Assembly: GCA_964528155.1 (NCBI GenBank)
Contig: CAZGRL010000134.1
Coordinates: 1 to 9,439, forward strand
From: G001797105 sp964528155
Lineage (GTDB): Bacteria > Chloroflexota > Anaerolineae > Anaerolineales > E44-bin32
Length of the DNA: 9,439 bases
Direction: 5' to 3'
Shown: positions 5,335 through 9,439 of the stretch, in pieces
Numbering within the stretch: the first letter of the stretch is position 1
Layout: every line of letters begins with the position of its first letter
The notes under the pieces: generated by a model
What the model was told of the DNA's origin: nothing
The model's input: only the letters and a program-made list of their open reading frames with translations
The model's database searches: none
Position numbers and translations under genes: made by a program

Positions 5335-6180
5335 CTAGCGCACTCCGGGGAGCTTCTTCGTCGCCCAGCGACCGTCACCGAGTCCGATCGCTCGGCCTTC
5401 ATGCTCGAGTGATTCAAGTGCGGCAAAGACGTCGTCCTTTTTCCATTGGAAGAGCTTCACGAGCTGTCTGGGTTCGGCGGCGCCGACCGAGTCGAGGTAG
5501 CGGCCGGCGAGGTGCGCAGCAGCCTGACCGCGGTCGATCGATATGGCCACTTCGACCGTCTTGGGGAACCAACGGTCGAACAATTCATAGATGAACGCGT
5601 AGTGCCACGATCCGGCGTCGGCAACACCGATCGGTAGGATCCACAGTCCGCGTTGGAGCTCAGTCAAAGCGCGTTCGAAGCGGGACTTGGACGACTCGCC
5701 TTCCAGGTGGGCTAGCTGGCGCAGTCGAATCGTGTGTTGCGCGCCGTGCTGCAGCAGGGCCTCGCCAACGGCCTTGGCCTCCCAGGAGAGCCGACCCTCG
5801 TCGTAGGCCAGGAGAAAGTCATCCAGCTCGTCCACGCGCTCGGATAACGCATACAGGTAGGGCAGGTCACTCAGCCCGACCATGGTCGCCTTCCCCCGTA
5901 GAAGTTTGGCGTAGTACCACCGGCGCTCGCCCAGGAGCGCGTCCTTCCAGCGCCATGTGACATGTCCCGGGTCGTCGTGGGCGCTGGCCACGGGCCGGCT
6001 CCCGGCGACGGCAGCCCACAAGCTCGGCAAGTCGATGCCCTGGATCGGCCAGAAGAAGACAAACCCGCGCCGGTTCACAAAGCTCACGGCATCGCGAGAG
6101 TTGCGAAGAGGCGGGTTGGGTGGCAGTCGGAATGTCTTACGGCGGTAGGCGTCAAGCGCCGCCTTCTTCAATCGGGCCAC
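5335..6180 (-). CDS. AlkZ/YcaQ-related winged-helix DNA-binding protein
   Basis: This 281-residue protein starts at a GTG (6180-6178). An in-frame TGA lies 21 bases upstream, so no earlier start is likely, and only a weak GAGAAG-type binding site precedes it. The segment from RDAVSFVNRRGFVFFWPIQG (29-48) through DLPSLW, HDDPGHVTWRWKD (68-80) and RRWYYAKLLRGKATM (86-100) resembles the AlkZ-related (HTH_42, COG3214) group. That group is kin to the E. coli interstrand-crosslink glycosylase YcaQ. The last 45 residues look like a winged helix (LVKLFQWKKDDVFAALESL, then GDGRWATKK). It is well short of full AlkZ enzymes (about 400 residues), and I see no QxQ catalytic motif, so glycosylase activity should not be assumed. 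It is a single gene, divergent from the aminotransferase and convergent with the lipoprotein. Confidence 0.75.
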   Translation of the reverse strand: MARLKKAALDAYRRKTFRLPPNPPLRNSRDAVSFVNRRGFVFFWPIQGIDLPSLWAAVAGSRPVASAHDDPGHVTWRWKDALLGERRWYYAKLLRGKATMVGLSDLPYLYALSERVDELDDFLLAYDEGRLSWEAKAVGEALLQHGAQHTIRLRQLAHLEGESSKSRFERALTELQRGLWILPIGVADAGSWHYAFIYELFDRWFPKTVEVAISIDRGQAAAHLAGRYLDSVGAAEPRQLVKLFQWKKDDVFAALESLEHEGRAIGLGDGRWATKKLPGVR

Positions 6181-6284
6181 CGCTTCTTCTCGATTCCATC
6201 AGGCCCATCCCTCCCGGGCAAACCTCGCCTCTGCGCCTTCACCAGGCGTAGGAAGTCCAGCCCGACACCTGTGGATGAAGCGCA

Positions 6285-6313
6285 CTGGTGAGGATCGTTC
6301 GGGAGTCTATAAT
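6285..6313 (+). promoter_or_regulatory. probable sigma-70-type promoter of the aminotransferase-pckA operon
   Basis: A perfect TATAAT lies at 6308-6313 in an otherwise GC-rich setting. The best -35 at normal spacing (CTGGTG, 6285-6290) is poor, so the promoter may be weak or need an activator. Transcription should begin near 6320, leaving a leader of about 74 bases. Confidence 0.55.
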
Positions 6314-6326
6314 TAGACCGTTCCAT

Positions 6327-6378
6327 CCTCCACCTATGGTCCGCCCTTGGTCCCGCCCTGGCTTGTCGGGGTGGGGGG
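6327..6378 (+). other. possible folded leader with a tandem 11/12-base repeat
   Basis: TGGTCCGCCCT (6337-6347) is followed at once by TGGTCCCGCCCT (6348-6359), one base longer. CCTCCACC (6327-6334) can pair with GGTGGGGG (6370-6377), with one G-T wobble, enclosing the repeat. This places a stem just before the GGGAG binding site at 6383-6387. It may modulate translation, or may simply reflect G/C-rich composition. Confidence 0.25.
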
Positions 6379-6393
6379 CTGCGGGAGCGCTGA

Positions 6394-7611
6394 ATGAGTA
6401 TAAGCCAGCTGGCGCGGTCGATCCCCGACTCGTCGACCTTGCGCCTCAACGAAGAAGCCCGACTCCTGCGCGAGCGCGGAGAGCCGGTGATCCACCTCGG
6501 GATCGGCGAGCCCAAGAACAAAACGCCGATCGGCGCCGTCCTGAGTTCTGCCGCCATGCTGAACCTGGGCGACATCAAGTACACACCGACGGACGGGATA
6601 CCTTCCTTGAAGAAGGCAATCATCCGTTATACCGAAGAGAACTACGACCGCCTGGTCGGGCCTGAGAATGTGATCGTCTCCGTCGGCGCCAAGCAATCGC
6701 TATTCAATACCCTCTTCACATTGATCAACCCTCAAGACGAGGTGATCATTCTGTCGCCGTACTGGGTGAGTTATCCGCAGATGGTCCGCATGGTCAATGG
6801 TGTGCCGGTGATCGTCACGCCCGAAGACGGCACCTTTCAGCCTCGCATGCAGGATATCGAGCGTGCTGTCACCAGCTACACGAAAGCGATCATTCTCAAC
6901 AGTCCCAACAATCCATCCGGGCTTGTCTACGGTGAGTCTTTCATTGCCGATATCGTCGAATTCTGCGAGAAGCGCGACATCTATCTCGTGATGGACGACA
7001 TCTATCACAAGCTCGTGTTCGACGACCTGACCGTACCGGTGGCGTACAACTACACCAAACAGGACATCGAGAACACCAGGATCATCGTGGTCAACGGGGT
7101 CTCAAAACTATATGGGATGACGGGATTCAGAATAGGGTGGGCGATTGCAGGGCGCCGGCTTGTGGAAGTCATGACCAATGTCCAGTCTCAGACCACTTCC
7201 GGGCCGTCGGTCGTGACGCAGGCGGCCGCTGAGGGCGCACTCCTGGGCATCCAGAGCGTGGTTGAGGGACTTCGCCTGACGATCCAGAACAACCGGGACG
7301 TGATCATGCAGGAATTGGCGGGCTTCAACGGCGTGCACGTCCGCCGACCTCAGGCCACGTTCTATGCGATGGTGGACTTCCGCGCCTACACCGCCAGTTC
7401 CGTCGAACTGTCCGACTTCTTGCTCAAGAAGGCCATGGTCGTGACGGTCCCTGGCGTGGAGTTCGGTGCGGAAGGCTACTTGAGGTTGAGTTTCGCCGGT
7501 TCGATCAAAGACATCACCGAAGGTGTGGCCCGAATGAAGTGGGCGGTGGACCCGGCATCCCCAAATGAGATCTACATCGGCGATCGGCGGATGGTCAGGG
7601 ATTGGCTATGA
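6394..7611 (+). CDS. class I/II PLP-dependent aminotransferase, aspartate aminotransferase-like
   Basis: This 405-residue fold-type I aminotransferase has all key residues visible. They are the PLP-binding lysine K238 in SKLYGMTGFRIGW, N173 in SPNNPSG, D201 and Y204 in VMDDIYHKL, W124 in the PYWVSYP stretch, and R364 in YLRLSFAGS (the carboxylate-binding arginine). The N-terminal HLGIGEP and YTPTDGIPSLKKAI are typical of the prokaryotic aspartate aminotransferase (1-beta) group. The expected reaction is L-aspartate + 2-oxoglutarate to oxaloacetate + L-glutamate in the cytosol. Related enzymes act on other amino acids, so the substrate is inferred. The ATG at 6394 has GGGAG six bases upstream. 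Its stop overlaps the pckA start (ATGA), and the next enzyme uses oxaloacetate, which supports the aspartate assignment. Confidence 0.9.
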   Translation: MSISQLARSIPDSSTLRLNEEARLLRERGEPVIHLGIGEPKNKTPIGAVLSSAAMLNLGDIKYTPTDGIPSLKKAIIRYTEENYDRLVGPENVIVSVGAKQSLFNTLFTLINPQDEVIILSPYWVSYPQMVRMVNGVPVIVTPEDGTFQPRMQDIERAVTSYTKAIILNSPNNPSGLVYGESFIADIVEFCEKRDIYLVMDDIYHKLVFDDLTVPVAYNYTKQDIENTRIIVVNGVSKLYGMTGFRIGWAIAGRRLVEVMTNVQSQTTSGPSVVTQAAAEGALLGIQSVVEGLRLTIQNNRDVIMQELAGFNGVHVRRPQATFYAMVDFRAYTASSVELSDFLLKKAMVVTVPGVEFGAEGYLRLSFAGSIKDITEGVARMKWAVDPASPNEIYIGDRRMVRDWL

Positions 7612-9263
7612 TCAACATTCTCGACATCCACACCCCGGCCGAAGGCCAGGCACAGGCGTACAAGAGTGATTTCGGGCTGAAGAGCCTCGGGCTGACCAAT
7701 CTGCGGAAGGTGTACTGGAACCTCCCGACCGAGGCTCTGTACGAAGAGGCTGTCTTCCGTAGGGAGGGGAGGATCACCCGCAGCGGGCCGCTGGCCGTCG
7801 ACACGGGTTTGCACACGGCTCGGGCGGCGTCGGACAAGTTCATCGTCCGGGAAGGCGTCACTGCGGACCACGTGTGGTGGGGCGAGTACAATCGGCCTTT
7901 CAGCCCGGAACGATTCGGCGAGCTCTTCGCACGGGTTCAAGCATTTCTGCAAGGCCGAGACCTGTTCGTTCAAGATTGTTTCGTCGGAGCTGATCCAGAA
8001 TTCAAAATGCCGGTGCGGATCGTTACTGAACATGCTTGGCACAGCATTTTCGCCCGCAACATGTTTTTGTTGCCGGAATCGCTGGAGGCCTATCGACGCC
8101 ATGTGCCAGACTTCACCGTCCTGTGTATCCCGTCGTTCAAGGGCATGCCGCAGATTGACAGCACGGCTTCGAGCACGTTCATCGTTCTCAATTTCGATCA
8201 ACGACTGTGCATCATCGGAGACACTGCGTACGCCGGTGAGATCAAGAAGTCCGTCTTCACAATCATGAACGACTTGTTGCCATTGCGGGGCGCCATGCCG
8301 ATGCACTGTTCAGCGAATGTCGGTGACGCCGGGGACGTGGCGATCTTCTTCGGGCTCTCGGGGACGGGCAAGACGACGCTCTCTGCCGATCCGACTCGTC
8401 GCCTGATCGGGGATGACGAGCACGGCTGGAGCGACGACGGCGTGTTCAATTTCGAAGCCGGTTGCTATGCCAAGGTGATCCAGTTGTCGGCGATGGCTGA
8501 GCCACAGATCTACGCCTGCACCCGACGCTTCGGGACCGTGCTCGAGAATGTCATCTTCGATACGGCCACACGTCAAATCGACCTGGACGATGACACAATC
8601 ACGGAGAACACACGCGCTTCCTACCCGCTAGAGTTCATTGACAACAACCTACCGGAGAAGCGGGCAGGACATCCTAAGAACATCATCCTGCTCACCTGCG
8701 ATGCTTCGGGCGTGATGCCGCCAATCGCCCGGTTGACGCCGGATCAGGCGCTCTACCTGTTCATTTCCGGCTACACAGCCAAGGTCGGCGGGACCGAAAT
8801 CGGCCTGCGTGAGGAGCCTGAGATTACATTCAGCGCTTGTTTCGGAGCCCCGTTCATGGTCCATCATCCGAACACATACGCAGAGCTCCTCAAGGCGAAG
8901 ATGCTGCGCTACGCTGCCAATGCCTGGCTCGTCAACACAGGCTGGATCGGCGGACCTTACGGGGTCGGCAAGCGGATCAGCATCTCACACACGAGGGCCT
9001 TGCTGAACGCGGCGCTCTCTGGCGCACTTGAAGATGTGAAGACGACGGTCGATCCGGTGTTTGGCTTCGCCGTGCCCGTGACATGCCAGGGTGTGCCGGC
9101 CGACGTGCTCAACCCATCCTCGGCCTGGCCGGATCGTCACGCGTACATGGACAAGTACCGGCAATTGGCCGCGCGCTTCGTCGATAACTTCAAGAAATTC
9201 GAGGCTGGCGTGGCACCAGAGATCGCGAGGGCAGGCCCGAAGCTCGAAGAGACCTACGTCTGA
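7608..9263 (+). CDS. pckA: phosphoenolpyruvate carboxykinase (ATP)
   Basis: This 551-residue enzyme, close to the E. coli 540, converts oxaloacetate + ATP to PEP + CO2 + ADP (EC 4.1.1.49), the first committed step of gluconeogenesis. The ATP-form signatures are clear: P-loop GLSGTGKTT (249-257), kinase-2-like LIGDDEHGW (267-274), metal ligands K213, H233 and D270 (in AGEIKKS, PMHCSAN and GDDEHG), and ENTRASYP with R336. FISGYTAKVGGTE (385-397) and GGPYGVGKRISI (448-459) are also typical. At the substrate loop the usual TGRSPKDKF reads TARAASDKF (70-78), with the substrate-binding Arg (R72) kept. The ATG at 7608 overlaps the aminotransferase stop and has AGGGA six bases upstream, so it is chosen over a TTG at 7602. 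A cytosolic monomer is expected. Confidence 0.97.
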   Translation: MINILDIHTPAEGQAQAYKSDFGLKSLGLTNLRKVYWNLPTEALYEEAVFRREGRITRSGPLAVDTGLHTARAASDKFIVREGVTADHVWWGEYNRPFSPERFGELFARVQAFLQGRDLFVQDCFVGADPEFKMPVRIVTEHAWHSIFARNMFLLPESLEAYRRHVPDFTVLCIPSFKGMPQIDSTASSTFIVLNFDQRLCIIGDTAYAGEIKKSVFTIMNDLLPLRGAMPMHCSANVGDAGDVAIFFGLSGTGKTTLSADPTRRLIGDDEHGWSDDGVFNFEAGCYAKVIQLSAMAEPQIYACTRRFGTVLENVIFDTATRQIDLDDDTITENTRASYPLEFIDNNLPEKRAGHPKNIILLTCDASGVMPPIARLTPDQALYLFISGYTAKVGGTEIGLREEPEITFSACFGAPFMVHHPNTYAELLKAKMLRYAANAWLVNTGWIGGPYGVGKRISISHTRALLNAALSGALEDVKTTVDPVFGFAVPVTCQGVPADVLNPSSAWPDRHAYMDKYRQLAARFVDNFKKFEAGVAPEIARAGPKLEETYV

Positions 9264-9280
9264 GCCGTCTCAAGCCGGTC

Positions 9281-9312
9281 GGGTGCCGCCCGGACGGATA
9301 TGTGCGGCGCCC
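9281..9312 (+). terminator. weak terminator-like hairpin after pckA
   Basis: GGGTGCCGC (9281-9289) pairs with GCGGCGCCC (9304-9312), with one G-T wobble, 18 bases after the stop. The loop is 14 bases and no T run follows. It could be a Rho-dependent end or an mRNA-stabilising stem. The remaining 127 bases to the window end hold no gene or RNA that I recognise. Confidence 0.3.
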
Positions 9313-9439
9313 GTTCCCATCGTAGTTCGTTATTCAGCAACATGTAGTTGGGATCTCGAAGATATCGGGAGTGCACATGATTATTGGTTGTTCGCCTGTC
9401 CCCTGCAAACCTGACATATCAAGAATGGTCCATCATTCC

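Larger units (their letters stand above)
6181..6393. other. divergent intergenic region between the AlkZ-like gene and the aminotransferase operon
   Basis: This 213-base gap holds a clear plus-strand -10 box at 6308-6313, a GC-rich leader of about 75 bases, and the upstream region of the minus-strand gene. No convincing promoter is visible for the minus-strand gene; the AT-rich segment at 6306-6317 could serve both directions. Confidence 0.5.

Noticed and set aside
6368..6385. Possible G-quadruplex in the aminotransferase leader
   Set aside because: Only three separated G runs are present (4, 6 and 3), so a stable four-run quadruplex is not supported; pairing with the upstream C-rich segment is as likely.
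7572..8306. 244-codon minus-strand frame opposite pckA
   Set aside because: It is antisense to a highly conserved enzyme and arises from strong third-position G/C bias.
9313..9439. Start of another gene at the right edge
   Set aside because: The visible ATG at 9377 runs into a stop after about 12 codons, and the last ATG (9425) leaves too few codons before the edge to judge.

Overview
The window is about 9.4 kb of roughly 60 % GC bacterial chromosome. The gene content is ordinary for a free-living bacterium: a tRNA, a DoxX membrane protein, a NarL-type two-component pair, a secreted lipoprotein, an AlkZ-like protein, and an aspartate aminotransferase-pckA pair. Three things hint at Chloroflexota (Anaerolineae-like): the SdrD/Cna-B lipoprotein with a Thr/Pro/Glu linker, the HisKA_3 kinase with a multi-pass sensor, and a degenerate heptamer repeat between genes. 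This is an inference from style, not a marker-gene assignment. I see no phage, IS transposase, CRISPR array or toxin-antitoxin module.

Layout. tRNA-Arg(TCG) lies on the minus strand at the left edge, its last acceptor base just outside the window. After a 48-base heptamer repeat comes a small helical hypothetical protein (minus, 181-444). A DoxX-family membrane protein (plus, 729-1349) converges on a two-component operon (minus): a 7-TM sensor kinase (3511-2093) overlapping its NarL/DevR-type regulator (2096-1416) by ATGA. Divergent from the kinase is a lipoprotein (plus, 3760-5052). Its 5' leader can fold into two strong hairpins just before the ribosome binding site, with a sigma-54-like element upstream. 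The lipoprotein ends in two hairpins. A perfect 26-bp palindrome follows, and then a convergent AlkZ-related winged-helix protein (minus, 6180-5335). From a good TATAAT promoter, a class I aminotransferase (6394-7611) and ATP-dependent PEP carboxykinase (7608-9263) run as a translationally coupled pair.

How the parts may work together. The last two genes form an aspartate -> oxaloacetate -> PEP route into gluconeogenesis. The kinase/regulator pair shares an intergenic region with the lipoprotein, which is a plausible but unproven target. The least explained parts are non-coding: the lipoprotein leader (3639-3733), the long palindrome inside the convergent region (5223-5277) with a 15-bp inverted repeat around it, and the heptamer array (133-180).
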